The position numbers were made by a program, and so were the translations under genes. This document shows, piece by piece, positions 49,259-60,270 of a stretch of 64,000 nucleotides of DNA. How positions within the stretch are numbered: the stretch's first letter is position 1; each line of letters opens with the position of its first letter. The notes under the pieces are model-generated. The model made no database searches. It was not told the DNA's origin and saw nothing but the letters and a program-made list of their open reading frames with translations. Origin of the DNA: Pseudomonas rhizoryzae (GTDB taxonomy: Bacteria; Pseudomonadota; Gammaproteobacteria; Pseudomonadales; Pseudomonadaceae); assembly GCF_005250615.1 (NCBI RefSeq), contig NZ_SULM01000015.1, positions 25,970-89,969 on the forward strand, written 5' to 3'.

Positions 49259-50314
49259 TCAGAGGGTATCGAGGGCTGTAATGAGTGCCTGGTTCTGCGC
49301 AGGGGTGCCGATGGTGATGCGCAGGAAGTCGGCGATGCGCTCCGGGCGACTGAAGTGGCGGACGATGACGCCATGCTCGCGCAAGCCCGCTGCCAACGCC
49401 GCCCCGGCCTTCTGCACGTGGCGAGCGAAGATGAAGTTGGCCGCCGAGGGCAGCACCTCGAAGCCACGCTCCAGCAACTGGGACACCAGCCATTCGCGGC
49501 TGTCGATCACCTGCCGGCAGGTCTCGTCGAAATAGGCACGATCCTCGAAGGCGGCAACCGCACCGGCCAGGGCCAGGCGATCCAGCGGATAGGAGTTGAA
49601 GCTGTTCTTGATCCGCTCCAGGGCTTCCATCAGCGGCGCCTGGCCCATGGCTAGACCGACGCGCAGGCCCGCCAGGGAACGTGACTTGGACAGCGTCTGG
49701 GTCACCACCAGGTTGGGATAGCGATCGATCAGAGCGACTGCCGATTCGGCGCCGAAGTCGACATAGGCTTCGTCCACCACCACGACGGACGCGGGGTTGC
49801 CCGCGACGATGCGCTCGATGGCTTCCAGCGCCAGGGCGCTGCCGGTGGGCGCATTGGGATTGGGGAAGATGATGCCGCCATTGGGCCGCAGATAGTCCTC
49901 GGGGACGATCTGAAAGTCTTCGTCCAGCGCCGGGGTCTCGAAGGCGATGCCATAGAGGCCACAGTAGACCGGATAGAAGCTGTAACTGATGTCCGGGAAC
50001 AGGATCGGCCGGCCGTGGCCGAATAGGCCCAGAAAGATGTGCGCCAGCACCTCGTCCGAACCGTTGCCGACGAAGACCTGGTCGCTCTGGATGCCGTGAT
50101 AGCCGGCTACCGCATCCTTGAGCGCCTGGCCATTGGGATCGGGATAGAGACGCAGGTCGTCGGTCGCCGCGGCGCGAATGGCCTCCAGCGCCCGCGGCGA
50201 GGGGCCGTAAGGGTTCTCGTTGGTGTTGAGCTTGACCAGGTTGGTCAGCTTGGGCTGCTCACCCGGCACATAGGGCACCAGGTTCTTGACGAAGGGACTC
50301 CAGAGTTCGCTCAT
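49259..50314 (-). CDS. hisC: Histidinol-phosphate aminotransferase
   Basis: PLP enzyme of histidine synthesis, 351 residues. [20 protein letters not shown] and the PLP lysine in [14 protein letters not shown] are present. The ATG at 50314 has GAGGAG eight bases upstream and lies two bases after the hisD stop; the much longer open frame upstream is a shadow over hisD. It is the last gene of the murA-hisG-hisD-hisC run. Confidence 0.95.
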   Translation of the reverse strand: MSELWSPFVKNLVPYVPGEQPKLTNLVKLNTNENPYGPSPRALEAIRAAATDDLRLYPDPNGQALKDAVAGYHGIQSDQVFVGNGSDEVLAHIFLGLFGHGRPILFPDISYSFYPVYCGLYGIAFETPALDEDFQIVPEDYLRPNGGIIFPNPNAPTGSALALEAIERIVAGNPASVVVVDEAYVDFGAESAVALIDRYPNLVVTQTLSKSRSLAGLRVGLAMGQAPLMEALERIKNSFNSYPLDRLALAGAVAAFEDRAYFDETCRQVIDSREWLVSQLLERGFEVLPSAANFIFARHVQKAGAALAAGLREHGVIVRHFSRPERIADFLRITIGTPAQNQALITALDTL

Positions 50315-50316
50315 GC

Positions 50317-51633
50317 CTACTGCTCCTCTTGAATACGGTATTCGGCGCTGCGGGCGTGGGCGGTCAGGGACTCGCCGCGCGCCAGGACCGAGGCGACCCG
50401 ACCCAGCACCGAAGCGCCGCTGGCCGAGCAGTGGATGATCGATGAACGCTTCTGGAAGTCGTACACGCCCAGGGGCGAGGAGAAGCGCGCGGTGCCCGAG
50501 GTGGGCAGCACGTGGTTCGGCCCGGCGCAGTAGTCGCCCAGAGCCTCGGCGGTGTAGCGCCCCATGAAGATGGCGCCGGCATGGCGGATCTTGGGCAGCC
50601 ACTGCTCAGGCTCGGCGACGGAGAGCTCCAGGTGTTCGGGGGCGATGCGGTTGGCCACCTCGATGGCCTGGGCCATGTCGGCGACCTGGATGAGCGCACC
50701 GCGCCCTTCCAGGGAGGCGCGAATGATGTCGGCACGCTCCATCTCCGGCAGCAGGCGGGCGATGCTGGCCGCCACGACGTCGAGGAAGGCGGCGTCCGGA
50801 CTGACCAGGATGGCCTGGGCGTCTTCGTCGTGCTCGGCCTGGGAGAACAGGTCCATGGCGATCCAGTCGGGATCGGTCTGGCCGTCGCAAACCACCAGGA
50901 TCTCGGAGGGGCCGGCGATCATGTCGATGCCGACCTTGCCGAACACATGGCGCTTGGCGGTGGCGACATAGATGTTGCCGGGACCGACGATCTTGTCCAC
51001 CGGCGGCACGCTCTCGGTGCCATAGGCCAGGGCGGCCACGGCCTGGGCGCCGCCGATGGTGAAGACACGGTCGACCCCGGCCAGGGCCGCGGCCGCCAGC
51101 ACCAGTTCGTTGACCTCGCCACGGGGCGTGGGCACCACCATGACCACCTCTTTCACGCCAGCGACCTTGGCCGGGATGGCGTTCATCAGCACCGAGGAGG
51201 GATAGGAGGCCTTGCCGCCGGGCACATAGAGACCGGCGCGATCCAGCGGGGTGACCTGCTGGCCGAGCACGGTGCCATCGGCTTCTTGGTACTGCCAGGA
51301 ATCCTGGCGCTGCTTCTCGTGGTAGCTACGCACCCGAGCGGCGGCGGCTTCCAGCGCCGTGCGCTGTTCAGGGGTGATCCGGTCCAGGGCTTCTTCCAAC
51401 CGCGCGCGCGGCAGGATCAGATCGCTCATGGACGTCGCCTCGACACCATCGAAGCGGCGGGTGAATTCGAGCAACGCCTGATCGCCCTGGTGGCGGACGT
51501 CGGCGATGATCGCCAGGACCCGCTGGTTAATATCGGCGTCGGAGACCCCTTCCCAGCTCAGCAGATGATCCAGATGCTCGGCGAAATCCGGAGCGGCGGC
51601 AGCGAGTCGGCGGATGGCGAGCGGAGCGGTCAT
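50317..51633 (-). CDS. hisD: Histidinol dehydrogenase
   Basis: Zinc enzyme catalysing the last two oxidations to histidine, 438 residues. [16 protein letters not shown], the [11 protein letters not shown] strand, IAGPSEI and the zinc-site [10 protein letters not shown] are family motifs. It is followed by hisC after two bases. The 149 bases before it, toward hisG, contain a perfect 7-bp hairpin. Confidence 0.97.
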   Translation of the reverse strand: MTAPLAIRRLAAAAPDFAEHLDHLLSWEGVSDADINQRVLAIIADVRHQGDQALLEFTRRFDGVEATSMSDLILPRARLEEALDRITPEQRTALEAAAARVRSYHEKQRQDSWQYQEADGTVLGQQVTPLDRAGLYVPGGKASYPSSVLMNAIPAKVAGVKEVVMVVPTPRGEVNELVLAAAALAGVDRVFTIGGAQAVAALAYGTESVPPVDKIVGPGNIYVATAKRHVFGKVGIDMIAGPSEILVVCDGQTDPDWIAMDLFSQAEHDEDAQAILVSPDAAFLDVVAASIARLLPEMERADIIRASLEGRGALIQVADMAQAIEVANRIAPEHLELSVAEPEQWLPKIRHAGAIFMGRYTAEALGDYCAGPNHVLPTSGTARFSSPLGVYDFQKRSSIIHCSASGASVLGRVASVLARGESLTAHARSAEYRIQEEQ

Positions 51634-51754
51634 GGCGGGTCCTCTTCAGGATGAGCGAAAGGGGCGCCCGAGAGTAACAGCCGGCTCCGTGTGGGCGCCC
51701 GACAATTTGGCTATGGCACGGATAGGCAAGGTTGGAGGGGTGAAATCAGCGGAT

Positions 51755-51776
51755 GGCCGGCTTCAGCACGCCGGCC
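51755..51776 (-). other. Hairpin just after hisG
   Basis: GGCCGGC-TTCAGCAC-GCCGGCC, a perfect 7-bp stem starting seven bases after the hisG stop. No T run follows on either strand, so it is not a classical terminator; it may stabilise the 3' end or attenuate hisD. Confidence 0.45.
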
Positions 51777-51782
51777 GCTCCT

Positions 51783-52415
51783 TTAAACGCCGCGCGCCTC
51801 GACGGCGTGACGCAGGGTCTCGATGAGCGCCTGGATGCGACCATGCTGCATCTTCATCGAGGCCTTGTTGACGATCAACCGCGAGCTGATATGGGCGATC
51901 AGCTCCTGGGGCTCGAGGCCATTGGCCTTGAGGGTGTTACCGGTGTCGACCACGTCGATGATCTTGTCGGCCAGCCCCACCAGTGGTGCCAGCTCCATGG
52001 AGCCGTACAGCTTGATGATGTCGACCTGGCGGCCCTGCTCGGCATAGTAGCGCTTGGCGACATTGACGAACTTGGTCGCCACCCGCAGCCGCCCACGCGG
52101 CGCCGGAGCGCCCACGGCGCCCGCGGTCATCAGCTTGCAGCGGGCGATGCGCAGGTCCAGCGGCTCGTAGAGACCATCGCCGCCATATTCCATCAGCACG
52201 TCCTTGCCGGCCACGCCCAGGTCCGCGGCGCCATGCTCCACATAGGTGGGCACGTCGGTGGCGCGGACGATGAGCAGCCGCACATCGTCCTGGGTGGTCG
52301 GGATGATGAGCTTGCGGCTCTTGTCCGGATTCTCGGTCGGGGCGATCCCCGCCGCCGCCAGCAGCGGCAGGGTGTCGTCGAGGATACGGCCCTTGGACAG
52401 GGCGATGGTCAGCAT
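51783..52415 (-). CDS. hisG: ATP phosphoribosyltransferase, short form
   Basis: First enzyme of histidine synthesis, 210 residues. It lacks the regulatory C-terminal domain, so it belongs to the short form that needs HisZ (not in this window). [17 protein letters not shown] at the start and the [17 protein letters not shown] and [19 protein letters not shown] motifs are intact. It lies nine bases after murA ends. Confidence 0.96.
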   Translation of the reverse strand: MLTIALSKGRILDDTLPLLAAAGIAPTENPDKSRKLIIPTTQDDVRLLIVRATDVPTYVEHGAADLGVAGKDVLMEYGGDGLYEPLDLRIARCKLMTAGAVGAPAPRGRLRVATKFVNVAKRYYAEQGRQVDIIKLYGSMELAPLVGLADKIIDVVDTGNTLKANGLEPQELIAHISSRLIVNKASMKMQHGRIQALIETLRHAVEARGV

Positions 52416-52424
52416 CGGAGGTCC

Positions 52425-53952
<1,528 letters not shown>

Positions 53953-53991
53953 GGCGGCACCTCGGCAATCTAGTACAGCCGGCGATCATAC

Positions 53992-54026
53992 AAAAAAACC
54001 GGCGGTACGGCGACTGCGATGACCGC
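53992..54026 (-). terminator. Terminator of the mla operon
   Basis: GCGGT and ACCGC pair (54002-54006 with 54022-54026), and on the minus strand CGG and seven T follow. The second arm starts in the mlaB stop codon. It separates mlaFEDCB from ibaG-murA-his. Confidence 0.65.
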
Positions 54027-54340
54027 TAGGCGTGAGCCTGGTCTGCCAGGGGCAACAACTCCAAGGCATTCGAGACGTCGGCGATCTGCCGTAGCTCGGA
54101 GGGCAGGCTGGCGATGGTGAGCGGACGCCCGGCAGCCTGGGCATCGCGCAGCCAGGCCAGCAGCAGCGCCAAGCCGGCGCTGTTGGAGCGTTCGACGCCA
54201 GCGCAGTCCAGCAGCAGCGGACCGCTGCCCTGGCCAATCAGCGCCCGACCTTGCTCGCGCAAGGTCGGCACATTGGCGTGGTCGAGCACGCCCGACAATT
54301 GCAGCCGGGCGCCCTCGCCGGAGATGGCAGCGCGACTCAC
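54026..54340 (-). CDS. mlaB: STAS-domain protein MlaB
   Basis: Cytoplasmic STAS protein of 104 residues, the MlaB subunit that stabilises the MlaFE transporter. The LLLDCAGVERSNSAGLALLLAWLR segment (split here at GLALL) carries the SxSAG-type motif near residue 53. It overlaps mlaC by four bases (ATGA). Short for the fold but of normal length for MlaB. Confidence 0.9.
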   Translation of the reverse strand: MSRAAISGEGARLQLSGVLDHANVPTLREQGRALIGQGSGPLLLDCAGVERSNSAGLALLLAWLRDAQAAGRPLTIASLPSELRQIADVSNALELLPLADQAHA

Positions 54341-54987
54341 GAGCCGACCTTGGCCTTCTGGGCCTCGGGCGAATCCTTGGCCTTGGCCACGGTGCCCGCC
54401 CAGTTGTCGATGGTCTTGTTCAGATCGCCGTTGTTGTCCTGCATCGCCTGGGCGAACTGATCGCGGAACAGCTTGCCGAGGTTCAGGCCATTGATGATGA
54501 CATTGCGGACCTTCCAGTCGTCACCCTGCTTGACCATGGTGTATTGCACCGGGTAGACGGCGCCATTGTTGCCCCTGACCTCCATGCCCACACTGGTGCG
54601 ATCAGGACCATCGGACGGACCTTCGGGCAGGACGCGGATACCCTGGTTGTTGTATTCCAGCAGGGCATTGCCATAGAACTGCATCAGGCTGCGCTTGAAG
54701 TTTTCCTGGAAGCGGGCCATCTGCTCGGGGGTGGCGCTACGGCTGTAACGCACGGTCATGATGCTGCGCGAGATGCCTTCTGCATCCACCACCGGCCCGA
54801 GAATGCTGTTCAGCGATTCGTAGAAGGCTTCTGGATTACTGCGATACGTGTCCCGATTGGCCTGGAGATCCGACAGCAAGGTATTGGTGGTCTGCTGGAT
54901 CACGTCGTAGGCCGAGGGCGCTGCCTGGGAGACCAGGGGCAACAGGGCCAGGATCGCGATCACTCCGTGACGAATTAGCTTGAGCAT
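54337..54987 (-). CDS. mlaC: Periplasmic phospholipid-binding protein MlaC
   Basis: Soluble shuttle of the Mla pathway, 216 residues. A signal peptide (MLKLIRHGVIAILALLPLVSQA) precedes the MlaC/Ttg2D fold (YDVIQQTTNTLLSDL onward). The ATG at 54987 has GAGG seven bases upstream and begins the signal peptide cleanly; the ATG at 55005 would overlap mlaD as ATGA and is an alternative. It delivers lipids between the outer-membrane MlaA and the inner-membrane MlaFEDB. Confidence 0.93.
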   Translation of the reverse strand: MLKLIRHGVIAILALLPLVSQAAPSAYDVIQQTTNTLLSDLQANRDTYRSNPEAFYESLNSILGPVVDAEGISRSIMTVRYSRSATPEQMARFQENFKRSLMQFYGNALLEYNNQGIRVLPEGPSDGPDRTSVGMEVRGNNGAVYPVQYTMVKQGDDWKVRNVIINGLNLGKLFRDQFAQAMQDNNGDLNKTIDNWAGTVAKAKDSPEAQKAKVGS

Positions 54988-55001
54988 GGAAAAGCCTCGC
55001 A

Positions 55002-55478
55002 TCATTTGTTTGCGGAAGAGTCTTTATTGACCGAATTGAGCAGGAATTTGCCGATCAGATCCTCGAGAACCAGCGAAGATTGTGTATCTCGAATGGTCGA
55101 GCCTTCCTTGAGCACCTGTTCGTCGCCACCGACGCTGATGCCGATGTACTTCTCGCCGAGCAGGCCAGCGGTCAGGATGGAGGCGATGGAGTCGGTCGGC
55201 AGGTTGTCCACCTGCTTGTCGATTTGCATGGTGACCCGCGCGCGGTAGCTGTTGCGGTCGAGATCGATGGCGGTGACCTTACCGATGGTCACGCCCGACA
55301 TCGTCACCCGCGATCTCACCGTCAGACCGGCGATGTTGTCGAAATAGGCATAGACCTTGTAGGTATCGCGATGGTCGCTCATCGTCAGACCGCTTACCCG
55401 CAGCGCCAGCAACAGCAGCGCGAGCACGCCGGCCAGCAGGAAGAGTCCGACACCGATTTCCTGGGTGCGGGTTTGCAT
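55002..55478 (-). CDS. mlaD: MCE-domain protein MlaD
   Basis: Inner-membrane anchored MCE protein of 158 residues. One N-terminal transmembrane segment (IGVGLFLLAGVLALLLLAL) is followed by an MCE domain (KVYAYFDNIAGL, VRSRVTMSGVTIGKV). Hexamers form a lipid-binding pore on MlaE. The start shares a base with the mlaE stop. Confidence 0.95.
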   Translation of the reverse strand: MQTRTQEIGVGLFLLAGVLALLLLALRVSGLTMSDHRDTYKVYAYFDNIAGLTVRSRVTMSGVTIGKVTAIDLDRNSYRARVTMQIDKQVDNLPTDSIASILTAGLLGEKYIGISVGGDEQVLKEGSTIRDTQSSLVLEDLIGKFLLNSVNKDSSANK

Positions 55479-56272
55479 CAGAGATCTCCAAACATCAGGG
55501 CGGTAAGAATGAAGTCGAGGCCAAGCACGGCGAGCGACGCATAGACGACGGTACGGGTGGTGGCGCGACCGATGCCTTCGGACGTTGGCTCGCAGTCGTA
55601 CCCCTGGAAGACGGCGACCCAGGTCACCACGAAGGCGAACACCAGGCTCTTGATCACGCCATTGAGCACGTCGCTGAGCATCACGCTGTGCTGCATGGTG
55701 GCCCAGAAGGAGCCGTCATAGACGCCGAGCCAGTCGATGGCGACCATGGCCGCGCCCCAGATACCCACCACGCTGAACATGGCGGCCAGCAGCGGCATGG
55801 AAATGAAGCCGGCCCAGAAGCGCGGCGCGACGATGTACTTGAGCGGGTCCACGCCGATCATTTCCAGGCTGGACAACTGCTCGGTGGACTTCATGTTGCC
55901 GATCTCGGCGGTCAGGGCGGACCCCGCGCGACCGGCGAACAGCAGCGCGGTCACCACGGGGCCGAGCTCGCGCAGCAGCGTCAGGGCGACCATCTGCCCC
56001 ACGGCCTGCTCGGAGCCATACTTGACCAGGATGTTGTAGCCCTGCAGGGCGATCACCATACCGATGAAGAAACCCGAGACCACGATGATCGGCAGCGACA
56101 GCACGCCTACCGAATAGAGCTGCTTGCCCAGCAGTTGCAGGCCGCTGCCCACGCCACCGCGGCCGAACACCGCCAGCACCAGCACGATCACCGAGCGACC
56201 GATGGCCGCCACGACGTCCAGCCCGGCCCGGCCCAGCCGACGAATCCGCTCCACGGCGGAAACCTTACGCAT
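55478..56272 (-). CDS. mlaE: ABC transporter permease MlaE
   Basis: Permease of the Mla phospholipid transporter, 264 residues with about five or six hydrophobic segments. FIGMVIALQGYNIL, GRAGSALTAEIGNMKSTEQ and SLEMIGVDPLKYIVAPR are signatures of the MlaE/YrbE family. It shares one base with mlaF at its start and with mlaD at its end. Confidence 0.96.
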   Translation of the reverse strand: MRKVSAVERIRRLGRAGLDVVAAIGRSVIVLVLAVFGRGGVGSGLQLLGKQLYSVGVLSLPIIVVSGFFIGMVIALQGYNILVKYGSEQAVGQMVALTLLRELGPVVTALLFAGRAGSALTAEIGNMKSTEQLSSLEMIGVDPLKYIVAPRFWAGFISMPLLAAMFSVVGIWGAAMVAIDWLGVYDGSFWATMQHSVMLSDVLNGVIKSLVFAFVVTWVAVFQGYDCEPTSEGIGRATTRTVVYASLAVLGLDFILTALMFGDL

Positions 56273-57081
56273 CAGTGTTTCCCCAGCAAGGCATCGCGCA
56301 GATCCGGCGCGGCGAAGTGGAAGGGTACCGGGCCATCGGGAATGCCCTGCATGAACTGGCGTACCCGCGGATCCGGCGACTCGCGCAATTCCTTCGGCGT
56401 GCCCTGCCCCAGCACCTTGGTATCGCCCACTACATAGAGGTAGTCGGCGATGCTGGCTGTCTCGGCCAGATCATGGGAAACCACGATACTGGTCAGGCCC
56501 AGGGCCTGGTTGAGCAGGCGGATCAGCCGCACCAGCACGCCCATGGCAATGGGGTCCTGACCGACGAAGGGTTCGTCGTACATGAGGATCTGCGGATCCA
56601 GGGCGATGGCGCGCGCCAGGGCGACTCGCCGCTTCATGCCGCCGGACAGTTCATCCGGCATCAATTCGACGGCGCCACGCAAACCCACCGCCTGCAACTT
56701 GAGCAGGACGATGTCGCGAATCATCTCTTCGGGCAACTTGGTATGTACCCGCAGCGGAAAGGCCACGTTCTCGAAGACATCGAGATCGGTGAACAGGGCG
56801 CCACTCTGGAACAGCACGCCCATCTGCCGACGCATCTCGAACAGCTCGCCACGGGACAACTGCGGCAGATTGGCGCCATTGACCCAGATCTCGCCGGCGC
56901 TCGGCCGCAGCTGGGCGGCGATCAGCCGCAACAGGGTGGTCTTGCCGCTTCCAGACGGCCCCATGATCCCGGTGACCTTGCCACGCGGGATGCGAATGTC
57001 GACCTGGTCATAGATCAGACGCGTACCGCGCTTGAAGGAAACGCCCTTCAACTCCACGGCATACGGGCTATCGACGGCCAT
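56272..57081 (-). CDS. mlaF: ABC transporter ATP-binding protein MlaF
   Basis: ATPase of the Mla transporter, 269 residues. Walker A GPSGSGKTT at 41-49, signature LSGGMKRRVALARA, Walker B LMYDEPFVGQDP and a switch histidine in VVSHD are intact. First gene of the mlaFEDCB operon, divergent from kdsD over 204 bases. Confidence 0.97.
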   Translation of the reverse strand: MAVDSPYAVELKGVSFKRGTRLIYDQVDIRIPRGKVTGIMGPSGSGKTTLLRLIAAQLRPSAGEIWVNGANLPQLSRGELFEMRRQMGVLFQSGALFTDLDVFENVAFPLRVHTKLPEEMIRDIVLLKLQAVGLRGAVELMPDELSGGMKRRVALARAIALDPQILMYDEPFVGQDPIAMGVLVRLIRLLNQALGLTSIVVSHDLAETASIADYLYVVGDTKVLGQGTPKELRESPDPRVRQFMQGIPDGPVPFHFAAPDLRDALLGKH

Positions 57082-57222
57082 CGAAACTCCTAAGATTCAA
57101 CTCTGTGCAGGGAGACGCCGCTCCGCCGCGTCAGGGCACGCGACTCTTGCGCTCAACAGCCCTTGCAAAAGGGCGGCACTATATCATCCGTTGCCGATGA
57201 GACGTCTGACCTACGGGTGACG

Positions 57223-57253
57223 TTGCTGAGTGTCGCGGCTTTGCGCATATAAT
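57223..57253 (+). promoter_or_regulatory. Putative promoter of the kdsD-lpt operon
   Basis: TTGCTG (57223-57228), 19 bases, then a perfect TATAAT (57248-57253), 32 bases before the kdsD ATG. The spacing is longer than ideal. A minus-strand -10-like TATAGT for mlaF lies nearby at about 57176-57181. Confidence 0.45.
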
Positions 57254-57285
57254 TTCCGATTGTCCTGCCACCTGCCTTCTGACCC

Positions 57286-58260
57286 ATGTCCGACACAATA
57301 GATTTCATCGCCTCCGCCAGGCGTACCATAGAGGTAGAGCAAACGGCGGTGGCCGCCCTGGGCGAACGCGTCGATGCCAGCTTCTCCGAGGCCTGTCGCC
57401 TGCTGCTGAATTGCCGCGGGCGCATCGTCGTATTGGGCATGGGCAAGTCCGGCCATGTCGGCAACAAGATCGCCGCCACCCTGGCCAGTACCGGCAGTCC
57501 GGCCTTCTTCGTTCACCCGGCCGAGGCCAGCCACGGCGACATGGGCATGATCACCCGGGATGACGTCATCATCGCCATCTCCCAGTCGGGCACCTCGAGC
57601 GAGATCCTCACCCTGCTGCCGCTGATCAAGCGCCTGGGCGTGCCGCTGATCAGCTTCGCCGGCAATGCCGCCTCGCCCCTGGCGAAGGCCGCAGACGTCA
57701 ATCTGGATACCAGCGTCGAAACCGAAGCCTGCCCGCTCAACCTGGCACCGACCTCCTCCACCACCGTCGCCCTCGTCCTGGGCGATGCCCTGGCCATCGC
57801 CCTGCTGGAGGCACGCGGCTTCACCGCCGAGGATTTCGCCTTCTCCCATCCGGGCGGCGCCCTGGGGCGGCGTCTGCTGCTCAAGGTGGAGAACGTCATG
57901 CACGCCGGTGACGACCTGCCCCGCGTGAGCGAAGACACCCTGGTGTCCGATGCCCTGCTGGAGATGTCGCGCAAGGGCCTGGGCATGACCAGCGTGCTGG
58001 CCGCCGATGGCCGCCTGGCCGGCATCTTCACCGACGGCGATCTGCGCCGAGCCCTGGATCGCGGGATAGATGTGCGGACGACCCCCATCGCAACCGTCAT
58101 GACCCGCGGCGGTCGAACTGCCAAGGCCCAGATGCTCGCCGCAGAAGCGCTCAAGATCATGGAAGAGCACAAGATCAATGCCCTGGTGGTGGTCGACGAG
58201 GCACAGCGGCCGCTCGGCGCCCTCAACATGGGTGACCTGCTGCGCGCCGGGGTGCTGTAG
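57286..58260 (+). CDS. kdsD: Arabinose-5-phosphate isomerase
   Basis: Makes arabinose 5-phosphate from ribulose 5-phosphate for Kdo; 324 residues. An N-terminal SIS sugar-isomerase domain (GMGKSGHVGNKIAATLASTG at about 45-65, with FVHPAEASHGDMGMI) is followed by two CBS domains (about 200-324). Product goes to KdsA (14 kb). In related genomes kdsC follows immediately; here lptC follows after 84 bases. Confidence 0.97.
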   Translation: MSDTIDFIASARRTIEVEQTAVAALGERVDASFSEACRLLLNCRGRIVVLGMGKSGHVGNKIAATLASTGSPAFFVHPAEASHGDMGMITRDDVIIAISQSGTSSEILTLLPLIKRLGVPLISFAGNAASPLAKAADVNLDTSVETEACPLNLAPTSSTTVALVLGDALAIALLEARGFTAEDFAFSHPGGALGRRLLLKVENVMHAGDDLPRVSEDTLVSDALLEMSRKGLGMTSVLAADGRLAGIFTDGDLRRALDRGIDVRTTPIATVMTRGGRTAKAQMLAAEALKIMEEHKINALVVVDEAQRPLGALNMGDLLRAGVL

Positions 58261-58344
58261 GCCGGGTTATACTGGTCGGCTCGTGTACCGCGAAAAACGT
58301 CTTCAACCCGCCGCCACCCAGTGCGGCCTGACACAGGTAGCCTC

Positions 58345-58914
58345 ATGTTTGGCAGTTTGCGCCGCCCCGTGCTGTTGGTCCTGATCGCCGCCGCGCTCAT
58401 CGCGATCGGCTACTGGAACATCCTGCCGCAGCGCTTCGTCGACGCTCCGGCAACGGCTCAGCAAGACAGCGCCATCGATGGCTATGCCCTCAATACCCGG
58501 ACGATTCAGTATCGCCTGGACGGCAAGATTCAGTACGAACTCACCGCGGAGCGCAGCGAGCACGTCAAGGCCACCGATGTCACCCTGGTGACCCGACCCG
58601 ACATGCTGGCCTTTCGTGGCACTGAATTTCCTTGGCACATCCGTAGTGCCCGGGCCGAAGTCGCCCCCGGCGGTAGCCAAGCAGAGCTGATCGATGACGT
58701 GCGCGTGGAACGGACCGACGAGCGCGGCCGCCCGGTGGTGCTGACCACCACTCGTATGACCGTCTTTCCCGACAAACAATATGCGCAAACCGAGCAAGCC
58801 GTTAGAATCGACGCTGCCAATGGGGTGACGACGGCCAAAGGCATGAAAGCGTATCTAGAAGACGGCAGAATGCTCCTGCTGTCCAACGTAAGAGGCCAGT
58901 ATGAGGTTCGTTAA
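58345..58914 (+). CDS. lptC: LPS export protein LptC
   Basis: Bitopic inner-membrane protein of 189 residues that passes LPS from LptFG to LptA. One N-terminal membrane segment (about residues 8-23) and the periplasmic beta-jellyroll (RTIQYRLDGKIQYELTAER, then GTEFPWHIRSARAEV, TTTRMTVFPDKQYAQTEQAV) match the family. I start at the ATG at 58345; eight in-frame codons upstream have no ribosome site. Overlaps lptA by 14 bases. Confidence 0.93.
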   Translation: MFGSLRRPVLLVLIAAALIAIGYWNILPQRFVDAPATAQQDSAIDGYALNTRTIQYRLDGKIQYELTAERSEHVKATDVTLVTRPDMLAFRGTEFPWHIRSARAEVAPGGSQAELIDDVRVERTDERGRPVVLTTTRMTVFPDKQYAQTEQAVRIDAANGVTTAKGMKAYLEDGRMLLLSNVRGQYEVR

Positions 58915-59443
58915 AACCCTCCCCTTTCTGTTCACCCTTGGCGCCACCTTGAGTAGTGCTGCGGCCTGGGCATTGCCGACCGATCGCACCCAGCCGATCC
59001 GCGTGCAGGCCGACAGCGCCGAGCTCGATGACAAGCAGGGCGTGGCCGTGTACCGCGGCGACGTGGTCATCACCCAAGGCAGCATGAAGATCACCGGCAA
59101 TACCGTGACCTTGACCCAGGACAACCAGGGCAACATCAAGGTCGCAACCGCGGTGGGCAAGCCGGCCTATTTCGAGCAGCGCCCCGCGCCGGACAAGGAC
59201 ATCGTCAAGGCCTACGCCCTGACCATCCAATATTTCGCCCAGGAAAATCGCATCATCCTGATCGACCAGGCCAAGGTGATCCAGCAGGGCAATACCTTCG
59301 AAGGCGAGAAGATCGTCTACGACACCCAGCGCCAGATCGTCAACGCCGGTCGCGCCAACGGCAGCAAGATCACCACGCCGCGACCACGCATCGACATGGT
59401 CATCCAGCCCAAGGATCAGCAGCAGTCGGGGCAGGGACAATGA
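58901..59443 (+). CDS. lptA: LPS periplasmic bridge protein LptA (LptH)
   Basis: Periplasmic bridge protein of 180 residues. Signal peptide to AAAWA (about residue 23), then the OstA-like jellyroll beginning [20 protein letters not shown] with [18 protein letters not shown]. Overlaps lptB as ATGA, so lptC-lptA-lptB are coupled. Called LptH in P. aeruginosa. Confidence 0.95.
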   Translation: MRFVKTLPFLFTLGATLSSAAAWALPTDRTQPIRVQADSAELDDKQGVAVYRGDVVITQGSMKITGNTVTLTQDNQGNIKVATAVGKPAYFEQRPAPDKDIVKAYALTIQYFAQENRIILIDQAKVIQQGNTFEGEKIVYDTQRQIVNAGRANGSKITTPRPRIDMVIQPKDQQQSGQGQ

Positions 59444-60168
59444 CGGTTACGCTCAAAGCCCAGCATCTGGCCAAGAGCTACAAGGGTCGTCAGGTCGTTC
59501 GCGACGTCAGCGTCAGCATCGACAGCGGCCAGATCGTCGGCCTGCTCGGCCCGAACGGTGCCGGCAAGACCACCTGTTTCTACATGATCGTCGGCCTGGT
59601 CAAGGCCGATCAGGGTCGCGTCCTGATCGACGATGAGGACGTCACCGCCCTGCCCATGCACGGCCGCGCTCGCGCCGGCATCGGCTATCTGCCGCAGGAA
59701 GCCTCGATCTTCCGCAAGCTGACCGTGGCCGACAACATCCTCGCCATCCTGGAAACCCGCAAGGATCTGGACAAGGCCGGCCGATTGCGTGAGCTGGAAA
59801 GCCTGCTGCAGGAATTCCACATCACGCATATCCGCGACAATCGCGGCATGAGCCTGTCGGGTGGTGAGCGCCGCCGCGTCGAGATCGCCCGCGCCCTGGC
59901 CACCGCACCCAAGTTCATCCTGCTCGATGAACCCTTTGCCGGTGTGGACCCCATCTCGGTGGGCGACATCAAGCAGATCATCCGCCACCTCAAGGCCAAG
60001 GGCATCGGTGTACTCATCACCGACCACAACGTGCGGGAAACCCTGACCATTTGCGAGACGGCCTATATCGTCAACGACGGCCAACTCATCGCCGAAGGTA
60101 CCGCCGAGGAAGTCCTCGCCAATGACCTGGTGAAGGAAGTCTACCTGGGCCACGAATTCCGCCTCTAG
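59440..60168 (+). CDS. lptB: LPS export ATP-binding protein LptB
   Basis: ATPase of the LptB2FGC extractor, 242 residues. Walker [10 protein letters not shown] at 37-45, signature [15 protein letters not shown], Walker [14 protein letters not shown], switch histidine in ITDHN. LptF and LptG are not in the window. The gene is followed by rpoN after 102 bases. Confidence 0.97.
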   Translation: MTVTLKAQHLAKSYKGRQVVRDVSVSIDSGQIVGLLGPNGAGKTTCFYMIVGLVKADQGRVLIDDEDVTALPMHGRARAGIGYLPQEASIFRKLTVADNILAILETRKDLDKAGRLRELESLLQEFHITHIRDNRGMSLSGGERRRVEIARALATAPKFILLDEPFAGVDPISVGDIKQIIRHLKAKGIGVLITDHNVRETLTICETAYIVNDGQLIAEGTAEEVLANDLVKEVYLGHEFRL

Positions 60169-60190
60169 GCAAACCTGGGGAAACAAGGCA

Positions 60191-60196
60191 TATAAT
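60191..60196 (+). promoter_or_regulatory. -10 element TATAAT upstream of rpoN
   Basis: A perfect TATAAT lies 75 bases before the rpoN ATG in the lptB-rpoN gap. No good -35 hexamer is seen at the right distance, so this is a tentative promoter. Confidence 0.35.
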
Positions 60197-60270
60197 TTGC
60201 TAACGCTCGCAGGTTTCGCGAGGTTCGGTGGCGCTGTTCGCGTCGGTAGACAAGGTGTAATTCCGCAGCC

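Noticed and set aside
49256..50602. Long N-terminal extension of hisC in frame
   Set aside because: It overlaps hisD by almost 300 bases; the ATG at 50314 has a good ribosome site and the family N terminus.
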